A DNA stretch of 18,893 nucleotides from CAKVLS01 sp045605365 (GCA_045605365.1 JAZUPV010000112.1:1-18893); one strand, 5' to 3'. Numbered from the stretch's first letter, positions 1 to 8,666 are shown. Notes: generated by a model from the sequence alone, not told the origin. A program made the numbers and translations.

Positions 1-2474
1 GCACCAATGTGTACTTAGGTTGGAAAAACTCATTAAGTGATACAAGTTATATTTCAACCAACCAAGAATATTCTTTCACCTTTGCGGCTAATACTTCAAG
101 AACTTTTTACGCAGTATTTGCTCCTGCTACTAGCGAAGTAACAGTAGGGGATTTTACCTATACATTACACAACGATACTAAAACCGCTACGGTCAAGAGC
201 TATAACAATGACGATGCAACAACTGCAAATGTGTCTACTAGCGTAGAAGGAGATTATGGGACATATACTGTTGATGCAATAGGAAAGAGTTCTTTTGCGT
301 CAAAGCAAAAACTAACATCTGTAGTGTTGCCTAATACAATTAAAAGTATTGAAGGCGGTGCAGGAAGTAGTAGTGATGGAGCTTTTAATAATTGTCGTAG
401 TTTGGCTAGTATTAATTTCCCAGATGGACTTGTTAGTATTGGGGGATATGCATTTTATGTCTGTCGAGCTTTGGAATCTATTAGGATACCTGCAAGTGTT
501 ACAAGTGTCGGATACTCTGCATTTAGCGATTGTCCTGGACTTAAAGAAATAGTTGTTGCCGAAGGCAATGCGAAATACGATAGTAGGAGTAGTTGCAATG
601 CTATTATCTATACTTCTACAAATGAACTAATTGCTGGGTGTCAAAATACAACCATACCAGGCTCAGTTAGAACAATCGCCAGATATTCTTTTGATGGATG
701 CTCTGGACTGGTAAGTGTAAATATCCCAGAAAGTGTTAAAAACATTGATTATGGAGCATTTGCAGATTCTGGGTTAATTTCGGTATATATACCAGCGAGC
801 GTAACATACATTGACGATAATTACAATCCTTTTACAGGGTGCAAAGACTTGGAGTCTATCGTTGTCGCAGAAGGCAATACAACATATGATAGTAGAAATA
901 ATTGCAATGCAATTATTAAAACTAGCACAAACACTTTAATTTCTGGTTGCAAAGCCACAATTATTCCTGAAGATGTTGTAGCAATAGGACAGGGCTCTTT
1001 TCAAGCTCATAGATATTTAGGAGAAATAACAATCCCTGCTGCTGTTAAATCGATTGGAAGTAGTGCTTTTTATATGGCAAATCGCAATTTAAAAACAGTT
1101 TATTTAGAAAGTGCTACTATTGCCAATGCACTTAGCGATGCAACAACTTGCGGTAGGTTGATATATGATGCAACCAGTATCTATGTTAAGCCAGAAATTG
1201 ATTCAAATCTAAACGTCTATGTAAAAACAAACTATACTTATCAATATGAAGATATTGTATCTAATGGAGCTGTTTATAATTTATATAGTAAGACGGAACG
1301 TACTGATACCGTTAATTTTGCAGTTGTTTCAAACGATGAAACTTTAGGCACTGCAACATATTCGGGTTATTACCGTGTTAATTCAAGATTAACATTAAAA
1401 GCTACGGTAGTTGGAGATGGAGTATTCGTTGGTTGGAAAACCAACGAATGGGAACATTTTGTTAGTGATGAATTAGAGTATGCTTTTACAGTGGACGAAA
1501 CAACTCCATGTTTATGGATTGCCGTATTTGACACTGCTGCTAATGTATATACTGATGAAAATGGGTTTGAATTAATCTGTTATGAGAAACTTGGAACGGC
1601 TACAGTTTCAAATTTTACAAATATCAATAATTTGCAAGAAATTACAATTCCTTCTCAAGCAGTATATAATGGAAGAACTTATCCGGTTAATACAGTTGGT
1701 TCATATGCTATTGCGAGCCACTCTTCTATTGTAAAAAAGGTAATAATGCCAGATTCTATTACGGTTGTAGATGAAGGGGCTTTTCATTCGAGTGATCTAG
1801 ATGAGGTTATATTGTCTAATAATTTAAAATCTATTAAAGAACTTGGATTTATTTGGAATAACTTTACAGAGATAGATCTGCCTGAAGGTTTAGAGTATTT
1901 AGGAAAAAACGCGATAGGACGTTGTAAATATTTAACAACAGTTAACATTCCTTCGACAGTAAAATTTATGGAACCTAATCCTTTTATGGGGGTAGAAGCG
2001 GTAATAACAGTTAATGTCGATAACTCTAATGAATTTTATGAAGATTTAGATTGTAATATTATTGTAGATAAATCTACAAAAACATTAATATCTGGATTTA
2101 AAACCTCTACAATACACTCTTCTGTAAAAATTATTGCAGGATATGCTTTTGCTGATTATGAAGAAAAGTTTTCTGTAAAAATTCCTGAAGGTGTTGAAGA
2201 AATACAACTTAGTGCATTTTCTTATATTGGTGGAAGTGCTGTCAATATTGTGTATTTAGAAAGTTCAATAATATTTTCAACATTACAAAGTACTTCTTCT
2301 TCTGGAGGATTATTGGCTGGGGTTGAAGATTTATATGTTGCTATAAGTTGTGATGATGGTAGCAATGCTTATCTAAAGAATACTACAAACTATCCATATC
2401 AATATACAAATGTTACTGTTGATGGCGAGGTTTATAATTTATATTCTAAAGTAGAGCATGCTGATTTGGCTTAA
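1..2474 (+). CDS. BspA-like leucine-rich-repeat surface protein, 3' part
   Basis: This is the C-terminal part of a large modular protein. The frame is open from the left edge, and the GTG at position 9 is an internal Val (context TNVYLGW), so the true start and any signal peptide lie outside the window. Visible order: the end of an InlB-B-like domain (LGWK ... YAVF); a first LRR_5/BspA block (about nt 290-1120) with repeats of the type AF..C..L..I.IP.SV..I; a linker ending VYNLYSK (about nt 1270); a second B-like domain (FVGWK ... IAVF, about nt 1310-1530); a second LRR block (about nt 1620-2270); and the same linker again before the stop. Two close copies of a submodule, YDSR..CNAII.TSTN.LI.GC, sit inside the first block. 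Proteins of this family are usually secreted adhesins, so attachment is the likely role. There is no LPXTG or C-terminal membrane anchor. The gene ends exactly at a module boundary. Confidence 0.85.
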   Translation, partial: TNVYLGWKNSLSDTSYISTNQEYSFTFAANTSRTFYAVFAPATSEVTVGDFTYTLHNDTKTATVKSYNNDDATTANVSTSVEGDYGTYTVDAIGKSSFASKQKLTSVVLPNTIKSIEGGAGSSSDGAFNNCRSLASINFPDGLVSIGGYAFYVCRALESIRIPASVTSVGYSAFSDCPGLKEIVVAEGNAKYDSRSSCNAIIYTSTNELIAGCQNTTIPGSVRTIARYSFDGCSGLVSVNIPESVKNIDYGAFADSGLISVYIPASVTYIDDNYNPFTGCKDLESIVVAEGNTTYDSRNNCNAIIKTSTNTLISGCKATIIPEDVVAIGQGSFQAHRYLGEITIPAAVKSIGSSAFYMANRNLKTVYLESATIANALSDATTCGRLIYDATSIYVKPEIDSNLNVYVKTNYTYQYEDIVSNGAVYNLYSKTERTDTVNFAVVSNDETLGTATYSGYYRVNSRLTLKATVVGDGVFVGWKTNEWEHFVSDELEYAFTVDETTPCLWIAVFDTAANVYTDENGFELICYEKLGTATVSNFTNINNLQEITIPSQAVYNGRTYPVNTVGSYAIASHSSIVKKVIMPDSITVVDEGAFHSSDLDEVILSNNLKSIKELGFIWNNFTEIDLPEGLEYLGKNAIGRCKYLTTVNIPSTVKFMEPNPFMGVEAVITVNVDNSNEFYEDLDCNIIVDKSTKTLISGFKTSTIHSSVKIIAGYAFADYEEKFSVKIPEGVEEIQLSAFSYIGGSAVNIVYLESSIIFSTLQSTSSSGGLLAGVEDLYVAISCDDGSNAYLKNTTNYPYQYTNVTVDGEVYNLYSKVEHADLA

Positions 2475-2491
2475 TAAATTAGGAGAAAAAT

Positions 2492-3106
2492 ATGAAAATA
2501 TTTTTAAAATGGTTTGCTGTGCCGCTACTAATTGCTGTAGTGGCAAGCGGGCTATATATTGTTGATGCTCTTATTGGTGGGTTGTTTGTCAAGGGTGGCT
2601 CTTTTATGTGGGTTGCCTTTGCTATATGGACAATTTTCTATGGGGCAAAAATGACCGACCGCATCAAAGGTTTTATTGGTGTGATGATTGGTTTTGGGGC
2701 GGCTGTTGTTATGATGACAATAACTGGCTCGTTTAGTGCTAATATAGCTACTGTTAGCATTAGTTGTCTTGTTGGTGTTTTTGTTGTTAATGCTCTTGTT
2801 ATGTATATGAACAAACTAGACAAAGTTTGGTTGAGCTCTGTAACAGGTGCTTTTGCTGGTATATTTTTGACTTTTAGTAACTTGGGTGTAGGTTTAAATC
2901 CACTTACAAGTGTAGGTAGTGCTTTTACAATGCTAGGTATACTTGCGGTATACACTGTGTTTGGGTTGATATGTGGATTTTTGTCAATATACTTTAGTGC
3001 TAAGATTAATAAAAAGTTAGAAACTTTGCAAGGCGAAACTGTCATAGAAGAAAAATCTAACGAATCTGCTCAGCAAAAAACAAACAAGCAAAAAAGTATC
3101 AAATAA
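2492..3106 (+). CDS. small polytopic membrane protein, possibly DUF1097 family
   Basis: This 204-residue protein has about five or six hydrophobic segments (roughly residues 5-30, 35-50, 58-80, 85-108, 113-135 and 142-168). They are followed by a charged, Gln/Lys-rich cytoplasmic-looking tail. The glycine-rich segment SSVTGAFAGIFLTFS resembles the conserved part of DUF1097/YcdZ-type inner-membrane proteins, whose function is unknown; I assign the family only tentatively. The start is supported by AGGAG at 2481-2485. The gene begins 17 nt after the stop of the upstream surface protein with no terminator between them, so the two may be co-transcribed. No transport or catalytic motif is visible. 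Confidence 0.75.
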   Translation: MKIFLKWFAVPLLIAVVASGLYIVDALIGGLFVKGGSFMWVAFAIWTIFYGAKMTDRIKGFIGVMIGFGAAVVMMTITGSFSANIATVSISCLVGVFVVNALVMYMNKLDKVWLSSVTGAFAGIFLTFSNLGVGLNPLTSVGSAFTMLGILAVYTVFGLICGFLSIYFSAKINKKLETLQGETVIEEKSNESAQQKTNKQKSIK

Positions 3107-3168
3107 ACAAAATAAAAAAGATTAATATTTTAGTTGTTATAGATTAAACCACAAAAAATGGGGTTGTT

Positions 3169-4314
3169 ATGAAAAATTATAAAACGGTTATTATAGGTTG
3201 CGGTGCTGCTGGCTGTATGTGTGCTTTGAGCATAAAGCCGGGCAAGGTCGCCATTATTGATAAAGCAACAAAACCTTTTAAAAAGATTTTGGTCACTGGC
3301 AATGGTAGATGTAACTTGACCAACCTAAATATTTCTAGCGAAAAATATAATTGCAATATTGATAAATATCTTGATAAGTTTGACGTAAAACAAACACTGG
3401 CGTTTTTTGAAAAGTTAGGTCTTGAGTGGTTTGCAGATGATGAAGGTAGAGTTTATCCTTTGTCTAATCAAGCAAAATCAGTTCAAGATGTTGTTGTTAA
3501 TAAACTTAACGAAAAAGCCGACCTATATCTTGGTCAATCGGTAGTTGATATACAATGTAAGGATAATACATATATTGTAACGACCGAGCAAGAAAGTTTT
3601 TGCTGTGACAATGTAGTAGTAGCAACTGGTGGCAATACTATGGGTGAGATTTTAGGTAAGTTAAAAATAAATACAAAACAATTCGCTCCTAGTCTAGTTG
3701 CTCTAAAATGTAATAATCTAAAAGACCTAAATGGCGTAAGAATAGACAATGTTAAAGTTACATTGTCAGCTAACGGCACAACAAAAAGTGAAATTGGTGA
3801 AGTGTTGTTTAAAGATCAGGGCGTCAGTGGCATAGCGGTGTTTAATATGTCTACACTACTTGCTAGATGTGGCAATTATGCCGGCAAAATATCTATTGAC
3901 CTAATGCCTAATGTAAAACATCACCAACTAATCGAAAAGCTAAAGACAAGAAGCAAACTTGACGTTAATCTAGATAAGATGTTTGTTGGTATGTTTAACA
4001 ATGCCCTTAGTAACGAAATATTTAGACAAGCAAAAACAAACACCAACAAACTTTCTACCAAACTTACTAGTCAAGAAATAGAAACTTTAGCAAATGTTAT
4101 AAAAAACTTAACATTCAATATAAGTGGATATTATGATAATAACCAAGTATTTTCTGGTGGGGTTGGGCTAGATCAACTGACTGATAGCTTGATGTCAAAA
4201 CAATATCAAGGTCTGTACTTTATAGGTGAAGTGTGTGACGTTGATGGAGAGTGTGGCGGCTACAACTTGCAATGGGCGTGGACAAGCGGTCATATTGTGG
4301 GGGATAGCTTATGA
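3169..4314 (+). CDS. HI0933/YhiN-family FAD-dependent oxidoreductase
   Basis: This 381-residue flavoprotein has an N-terminal Rossmann motif (GCGAAG, residues 10-15). It also carries the family hallmark TGNGRCNLTN (43-52), where the FAD is held, and the C-terminal signature GLYFIGEVCDVDGECGGYNLQWAW (352-371 region), which closes the FAD site. The length is close to the usual 390-410. Homologues are annotated as aminoacetone oxidase, BaiN-like or YhiN proteins, but the physiological substrate is generally unknown and I do not assign one. The ribosome binding site is weak (GGGG at 3160-3163). The last four bases, ATGA, overlap the start of the next flavoprotein gene, so the two are almost certainly translationally coupled. 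Confidence 0.88.
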   Translation: MKNYKTVIIGCGAAGCMCALSIKPGKVAIIDKATKPFKKILVTGNGRCNLTNLNISSEKYNCNIDKYLDKFDVKQTLAFFEKLGLEWFADDEGRVYPLSNQAKSVQDVVVNKLNEKADLYLGQSVVDIQCKDNTYIVTTEQESFCCDNVVVATGGNTMGEILGKLKINTKQFAPSLVALKCNNLKDLNGVRIDNVKVTLSANGTTKSEIGEVLFKDQGVSGIAVFNMSTLLARCGNYAGKISIDLMPNVKHHQLIEKLKTRSKLDVNLDKMFVGMFNNALSNEIFRQAKTNTNKLSTKLTSQEIETLANVIKNLTFNISGYYDNNQVFSGGVGLDQLTDSLMSKQYQGLYFIGEVCDVDGECGGYNLQWAWTSGHIVGDSL

Positions 4315-5882
4315 TAAAAGTTGACCAAGTAAGTTTGCCAATCAAATATACTCAAAAAGATATTGTGGCGTCTGTTGGCAAAACATTAAAAGTGCCACTA
4401 GAAAAAATCAAAAGTGTTGAACTTATAAAACTATCTATCGACGCAAGAAAAAAGCCAAACGTAAAATATATTGCGTCTGTTGGTGTAGTGCTTGATGGTG
4501 GGTTAGAAAATAGATTTAAAAACCTAACCTTTGTCAAAAATACTAAAACCTTAAATTACAAACAAAAACAACTCGAACTAAGTCCAATAGTAGTTGGCTT
4601 TGGCCCGAGTGGCATGTTTGCGGCGCTGGCTCTTGCTCGTATGGGACTAAAACCTATAATAGTAGAACAAGGCAAGCCTGTTGATGAGAGAGAACAAGAC
4701 GTAAAAAACTTTTGGCAAAACAGAGTTGTAAACAAATATTCTAATGTGCAATTTGGTGAAGGTGGAGCGGGCACTTTTAGTGACGGCAAACTAAATACCA
4801 ATCTTAACAACGATTATTGCAAGATGGTCATCAATGAGTTTTTTAACTTTGGTGCACCACAAGAAATAACTTATCTTAATAAACCACACATAGGTAGCGA
4901 CAAGTTAAAAACTGTCGTAAAAAATATTAGAGAACATATAAAATCGCTCGGTGGCAAATTTTTGTTTAATACAAAGTTTGTAGATTTTGAAACAAAAAAT
5001 AATAAAATTGATAGTATTATTGTGCAAAATACTCTATCGAACGACAGGTCGGTGATAAAAACTAGCCATTTGTTGCTATGTGTAGGGCATAGTGCAAGAG
5101 AAACTTTTGAACTGTTATATAACAAAAAAGTTGTCTTGCAACAAAAGCCTTTTGCTATGGGTGTAAGAATTGAACAAAAACAAAAGGATATTAACCTTGG
5201 TCAATACGGTGCCGAATATGTGGACGGTCTACCTAATGCTGACTACAAACTTGTGGCACATTTGCCTAATGGTAGAAGCGTGTTTACTTTTTGTATGTGT
5301 CCTGGTGGTGAGATTGTTGCGTCTAGCAGTGGCGAAGGCGAAGTTGTTACAAACGGTATGAGCAACTTTGCTCGTGACAAAGAAAATGCCAACAGTGCTG
5401 TTCTTGTCAATGTTGCGCCACAAGATTATGGTTCTGACAATCCTTTGGCTGGTGTATATTATCAAGCGAGTTTTGAAAAGAAAGCTTTTGAACTTGCCGG
5501 TAGCAATTTTAATGCACCTGCTGAGAGTGTGGGTAGTTTTGTCAAAGACAAAAATATTGCTACTGATATCAACCATACATATAGACCGGGTCTTACTATG
5601 TGCAAGATAAAAGACTGTTTGCCAGATTTTGTAACAGAAAGTCTAAAGTTGGGATTGCCTATACTTAATCAAAAGTTGCGTGGTTTTGCCAAAGACGAAA
5701 ACTTGCTCGTAGCTATTGAGTCTAGGTCGAGTTGCCCTTTGACTATTGTAAGAGACGAAGATTATCAAAGTAGCACAAAAGGTATATATCCTATAGGCGA
5801 AGGTGCTGGCTATGCAGGTGGTATTATGTCGAGCGCTCAAGATGGTATCAAAGTAGCTGAGAGTATATACAATAGTCTTTAA
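4311..5882 (+). CDS. COG2509-type FAD-dependent dehydrogenase
   Basis: This is a 523-residue protein. Residues 1-80 form a small alpha/beta domain typical of this family. An FAD-binding dinucleotide fold begins at SPIVVGFGPSGMFAALALAR (91-110, GFGPSG at 96-101). The conserved GEGGAGTFSDGKL (149-161) and the C-terminal IYPIGEGAGYAGGIMSSAQDG close the flavin site. The architecture and length match the COG2509 'uncharacterized FAD-dependent dehydrogenase' family (about 520-540 residues), which has known structures but no settled reaction. The start overlaps the upstream flavoprotein stop (ATGA), so no separate ribosome binding site is needed. A bidirectional terminator lies 15 nt after the stop. 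Confidence 0.9.
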   Translation: MIKVDQVSLPIKYTQKDIVASVGKTLKVPLEKIKSVELIKLSIDARKKPNVKYIASVGVVLDGGLENRFKNLTFVKNTKTLNYKQKQLELSPIVVGFGPSGMFAALALARMGLKPIIVEQGKPVDEREQDVKNFWQNRVVNKYSNVQFGEGGAGTFSDGKLNTNLNNDYCKMVINEFFNFGAPQEITYLNKPHIGSDKLKTVVKNIREHIKSLGGKFLFNTKFVDFETKNNKIDSIIVQNTLSNDRSVIKTSHLLLCVGHSARETFELLYNKKVVLQQKPFAMGVRIEQKQKDINLGQYGAEYVDGLPNADYKLVAHLPNGRSVFTFCMCPGGEIVASSSGEGEVVTNGMSNFARDKENANSAVLVNVAPQDYGSDNPLAGVYYQASFEKKAFELAGSNFNAPAESVGSFVKDKNIATDINHTYRPGLTMCKIKDCLPDFVTESLKLGLPILNQKLRGFAKDENLLVAIESRSSCPLTIVRDEDYQSSTKGIYPIGEGAGYAGGIMSSAQDGIKVAESIYNSL

Positions 5883-5896
5883 ATATAAAAAAATAA

Positions 5897-5923
5897 AACA
5901 ACCTAAAGTCTAGGTTGTTTTTT
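5897..5923. terminator. bidirectional intrinsic terminator
   Basis: The arms AACAACCTA (5897-5905) and TAGGTTGTT (5911-5919) form a 9-bp stem with a 5-nt loop. A T run follows on the plus strand and an A run precedes on the left, giving a U tract in both directions. It sits between convergent genes ending at 5882 (+) and 5934 (-). Confidence 0.9.
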
Positions 5924-5933
5924 GTTGTGTTTT

Positions 5934-6422
5934 TTATAGTTGTTTTAGCAAGTCTTGATTGGTTGTGTATATGATGTAGTCTTCGTCCTTGTCAAGTTCT
6001 TCAAACTTATTGGTTAAGATATTATAGGTGGTTTTGTCCATATAATATTCGTTTGGTTGAAGGTTGTTATTTCTGTTTTGTATACGAGAGTATATTTCGT
6101 CGTCGTCAAGTTTGATATATACAAGTTTGACTTGGCTGTTTACAAAGCGGTTTGTTACAGACTGTCTTTCGCTTTTAGTCCAAAAACCAAAATCTAAAAC
6201 AACATCATTGTTGGGTAGTAGTTGGTCGCAGATAGAATAAATTAGGTCTTTGGTTAGTTGCAACTTTTGTTCAAAAAGTTCTCTTTGTTGTATCTCGCCA
6301 AAGAGCTTTAGCATAAAGTCATCTGCACTAAAATGTATGTAATTGTGATTTTGTTGCAAATATTTTGCAATAGTGGTCTTACCAGAACCTGGCTTGCCAC
6401 ATAATAGTACAAGTTTGTTCAT
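5934..6422 (-). CDS. small AAA-type P-loop ATPase/kinase
   Basis: This 162-residue single-domain protein has a Walker A motif GKPGSGKTT (residues 9-17). Next come the acidic SADDFM (32-37) and a beta-strand ending in an acidic residue, VVLDFGFW (74-81), where a kinase would place its catalytic or Mg-binding groups. The pattern matches AAA_33-type nucleotide kinase-like proteins (zeta-toxin or chloramphenicol phosphotransferase fold). The substrate is unknown. AAGGAT a few bases upstream of the ATG is an acceptable ribosome binding site. The gene starts 20 nt after the stop of the U32 gene with no terminator between, so it is probably the second gene of that operon. No antitoxin partner is present, so a zeta-like toxin role is not supported. 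Confidence 0.85.
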   Translation of the reverse strand: MNKLVLLCGKPGSGKTTIAKYLQQNHNYIHFSADDFMLKLFGEIQQRELFEQKLQLTKDLIYSICDQLLPNNDVVLDFGFWTKSERQSVTNRFVNSQVKLVYIKLDDDEIYSRIQNRNNNLQPNEYYMDKTTYNILTNKFEELDKDEDYIIYTTNQDLLKQL

Positions 6423-6442
6423 ATTAATCCTTTTGTAGTTTT

Positions 6443-8449
6443 TTAGTCAACAAGATAAAATGTGCAAGTTGACAGCTTTTTGCGTTTTAGTTTTAGTACT
6501 TTGCCACTATCTAAGGTATAAGTGTAACCTTGCCTATAAGGGCAGTTGTTGCAGTTGGCGTTTAGGTGAGATTTCATAGGGCAGTGACGCAAAGTCATAT
6601 AAGGATAATCAATTTTTGTTGATATATCGCTTTCTGCTGTTATGATAGGTTTGTCAAATATACTTGCCGTTGTGTGGTTGTACACATTAAGACCTGCGCC
6701 TATAACTATATTTTTTGATAGCGATAATGCGTAATAATTATTGGCTACAACGCCCACATTTGTCGCTTCGACTATTTGCTTGATTAAGTCAATATCGCCG
6801 CTTAGAGCGAAATTTGGGGCGTCTAAATAGGCTTTTTTGTTTAATTTGAGGCATTTTTGTACAAATTGTTGCACATTTTGTATACTGTACACTTCTGGTG
6901 AATAGATAATGTTGTCTTTGACAAAGTCTTGATTTAGGTCGGTGACTATTTCAAAGTTATCAAACTTAACAAGTTTGTTAGGTGTTTTTATAGATATAGT
7001 AGACAAGTTGTGTTTATAGTTTTTGGTTATTGTTTGGTAGATTAAGTCGTATGCTTGTCGTCTAAAATCGTTTAGTTGTTTTTTTGGCAAAAATACATTA
7101 TCTAAATTTTCAAAAGATATCTCAGGTGTAAAAAACTCTGTTTTTGCAAAGTTTTCTTCAAAGTCTTGCTTGGTCAAAGGTTGGTTTTGTGCTGGTTGAC
7201 AGATTTCGCCTTTGGTTGACACTTCAAAATTTTGAAGTGATAGTGTTGCAGATATTGGCTGGTTGCAAGTGGCGGTTATTTTTATTTTAACCGGCACTTT
7301 TTTTGTTATAGCCAAAGAGATTTGCTCTTGTGTTTCGTCTAAGATAAGGTTGACTTGGTCGCCTTTGTCTATAGGTTGGGTGGTAGTTAGTCTATATAAG
7401 TTGTTTTTGACCGGTTGAAGGTCGTAGGCAGTAAGGGTAGCTTTATTTTTGCCATTGGCAAAAGTTTTGAAAGTTGACCTTGGGTTAAGGGCAATGTTTG
7501 AAGTGAAAAACACTTCGTTAAACTTTTTGCCTTTATTGACATTTTGAACGATGCCGACGTTGATACCGATATGGTTTTGATATGTAGACATTATGTTGCC
7601 GTTGCCATCAAAATAACCTGCCGTATATTCTCTATTAAAAGCCAGTTGTAATTGTTGGTTGTCATAAGGCAAGTTGTCTAGTGCTTGTCTATATTGTCTA
7701 GTAGTAGTTGCTACATAATAAGGTCTACGAGCTCTACCTTCTATTTTAAGAGAATCGACCCCCGCTTGTTTTAATTCGTCTAAGCGGTCTATCATACAAA
7801 AGTCTTTGGCGCTAAGTAGATAACCTTGCTTTAGGGTTTTATTGTTGATTTTTAGAGTATAAGGTAGGCGGCAGAGTTGTTTGCACTTGCCTCTGTTGCC
7901 ACTAGCGTTGTTTAAATAAGAACTTAAGTAGCAGTTGCCCGAAAAAGACACACACAAAGCCCCTTGAACAAAATATTCTATCTCGATATTTGAATTGTTG
8001 CGGATACGCTTGATTTCGTCTAGTGGAGTTTCTCTTGCAAGTACAACTCGTCTAAAGCCAAATTGCTCTATAGCTTGTACGCCTTCTAGGTTGTGTATAC
8101 CCATCTGGGTACTTGCGTGTAGTTCTATCTCAGGGTAGTTGTCGTGTATTAGTTTTGCTAGCCCCAAGTCTTGGGTTATAAAGGCATCTACGCCCATATT
8201 GTAGGCTTGTATAACAACATCAAGAGCTTGGTTAAGTTCTTTGTCTTCAAACAAAATATTAATCGCAAGAAAAACCCTTACATTATATACGTGGGCAAAG
8301 TCCACCGCTTGTTGTAAGGTTTCTAGGCTAAAGCCATCTATGTTGTTGCGCGCATTAAAATCGTTTATACCAAGATAAACTTCGTCTGCGCCATTGTATA
8401 CTGCAGCTTTTAGACACTGCATATTGCCTGCTGGTGATAAAATCTTCAT
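6443..8449 (-). CDS. U32-family protein (RlhA/YhbU-like), DUF3656-type C-terminus
   Basis: This 668-residue protein belongs to peptidase family U32. It opens with the family N-terminus MKILSPAGNMQCLKAAVYNG followed by ADEVYLG. The signature around residues 158-196 (EYFVQGALCVSFSG, then NRGKCKQLCR) contains Cys166, Cys173, Cys189 and Cys193, the set that binds an iron-sulfur cluster in characterised U32 proteins. A second group (Cys623, Cys633, Cys636) lies near the C-terminus in HCPMK...NCNNCPY. Despite the name, characterised members (RlhA, TrhP, UbiU/V) act in hydroxylation of rRNA, tRNA or ubiquinone precursors. Its length and middle region suggest the RlhA-type rRNA branch, which is an inference. 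I chose the start at 8449: an in-frame ATG at 8515 adds 22 residues without family similarity and would place the promoter inside the gene. Confidence 0.9.
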   Translation of the reverse strand: MKILSPAGNMQCLKAAVYNGADEVYLGINDFNARNNIDGFSLETLQQAVDFAHVYNVRVFLAINILFEDKELNQALDVVIQAYNMGVDAFITQDLGLAKLIHDNYPEIELHASTQMGIHNLEGVQAIEQFGFRRVVLARETPLDEIKRIRNNSNIEIEYFVQGALCVSFSGNCYLSSYLNNASGNRGKCKQLCRLPYTLKINNKTLKQGYLLSAKDFCMIDRLDELKQAGVDSLKIEGRARRPYYVATTTRQYRQALDNLPYDNQQLQLAFNREYTAGYFDGNGNIMSTYQNHIGINVGIVQNVNKGKKFNEVFFTSNIALNPRSTFKTFANGKNKATLTAYDLQPVKNNLYRLTTTQPIDKGDQVNLILDETQEQISLAITKKVPVKIKITATCNQPISATLSLQNFEVSTKGEICQPAQNQPLTKQDFEENFAKTEFFTPEISFENLDNVFLPKKQLNDFRRQAYDLIYQTITKNYKHNLSTISIKTPNKLVKFDNFEIVTDLNQDFVKDNIIYSPEVYSIQNVQQFVQKCLKLNKKAYLDAPNFALSGDIDLIKQIVEATNVGVVANNYYALSLSKNIVIGAGLNVYNHTTASIFDKPIITAESDISTKIDYPYMTLRHCPMKSHLNANCNNCPYRQGYTYTLDSGKVLKLKRKKLSTCTFYLVD

Positions 8450-8455
8450 ACCAAC

Positions 8456-8464
8456 ATTATAACA
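8456..8464 (-). promoter_or_regulatory. extended -10 promoter of the U32 operon
   Basis: On the minus strand, TGTTATAAT (extended -10, TGn plus perfect TATAAT) ends 6 nt before the ATG at 8449. There is no good -35 at 16-18 nt, which is usual for extended -10 promoters. Transcription would begin at or next to the A of the start codon, giving a leaderless or near-leaderless message. No Shine-Dalgarno sequence precedes this ATG. Confidence 0.6.
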
Positions 8465-8567
8465 CATATATAGTTGCAAAAAATAATATTTTTTTGCATT
8501 TGCAAAAATTTTCATTAGTTTGTTCTAAAAAATATTTTTATATGGTTTTTAAAATCAAAAAAATTGC

Positions 8568-8588
8568 TTTAATTATTACATAATTAAA
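8568..8588. repeat. AT-rich inverted repeat upstream of the reductase promoter
   Basis: TTTAATTA (8568-8575) and TAATTAAA (8581-8588) form a perfect 8-bp inverted repeat with a 5-nt spacer. It lies about 20 bp upstream of the -35 box of the reductase/aconitase X promoter, in the divergent intergenic region. It could bind a regulator or act as an UP-like element, but AT-rich DNA produces such repeats by chance. Confidence 0.35.
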
Positions 8589-8608
8589 AGTATTCGACTT
8601 TATATTTG

Positions 8609-8638
8609 TTGACAAAGTATTTTAAACTAATTCATAAT
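8609..8638 (+). promoter_or_regulatory. sigma-A-type promoter of the reductase/aconitase X operon
   Basis: A perfect -35, TTGACA (8609-8614), is followed by an 18-nt spacer and CATAAT (8633-8638, five of six matches to TATAAT). The predicted start of transcription is near 8645, giving a leader of about 53 nt. It is the best-matching promoter in the window. Confidence 0.75.
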
Positions 8639-8642
8639 ATAT

Positions 8643-8666
8643 TTGTTAGAACATTATCTCTAACAA
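8643..8666. promoter_or_regulatory. candidate operator: inverted repeat at the transcription start
   Basis: TTGTTAGA (8643-8650) and TCTAACAA (8659-8666) are perfect 8-base arms separated by 8 nt. The repeat covers the predicted +1 of the operon promoter. A dimeric repressor binding here would block initiation. It could also fold as a weak 5'-leader hairpin, but there is no U tract, so it is not a terminator. No regulator gene is present in the window. Confidence 0.5.

Noticed and set aside
9..11. GTG as a start codon for the left-edge surface protein
   Set aside because: The frame is open upstream to the window edge, there is no ribosome binding site or signal peptide, and the codon lies inside a B-repeat domain.
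3159..3173. Five-codon mini-ORF (ATG GGG TTG TTA TGA) overlapping the start of the HI0933-family gene
   Set aside because: It could couple translation, but it has no ribosome binding site of its own and is too short to distinguish from chance.
5934..6422. Zeta-toxin/antitoxin pair
   Set aside because: The P-loop protein resembles the fold, but no antitoxin-sized partner is adjacent; it is downstream of a U32 gene.
8450..8515. N-terminal extension of the U32 protein from the ATG at 8515
   Set aside because: The 22 extra residues are Lys/Tyr-rich without family similarity, and the extension would contain the extended -10 promoter. The family N-terminus begins at 8449.
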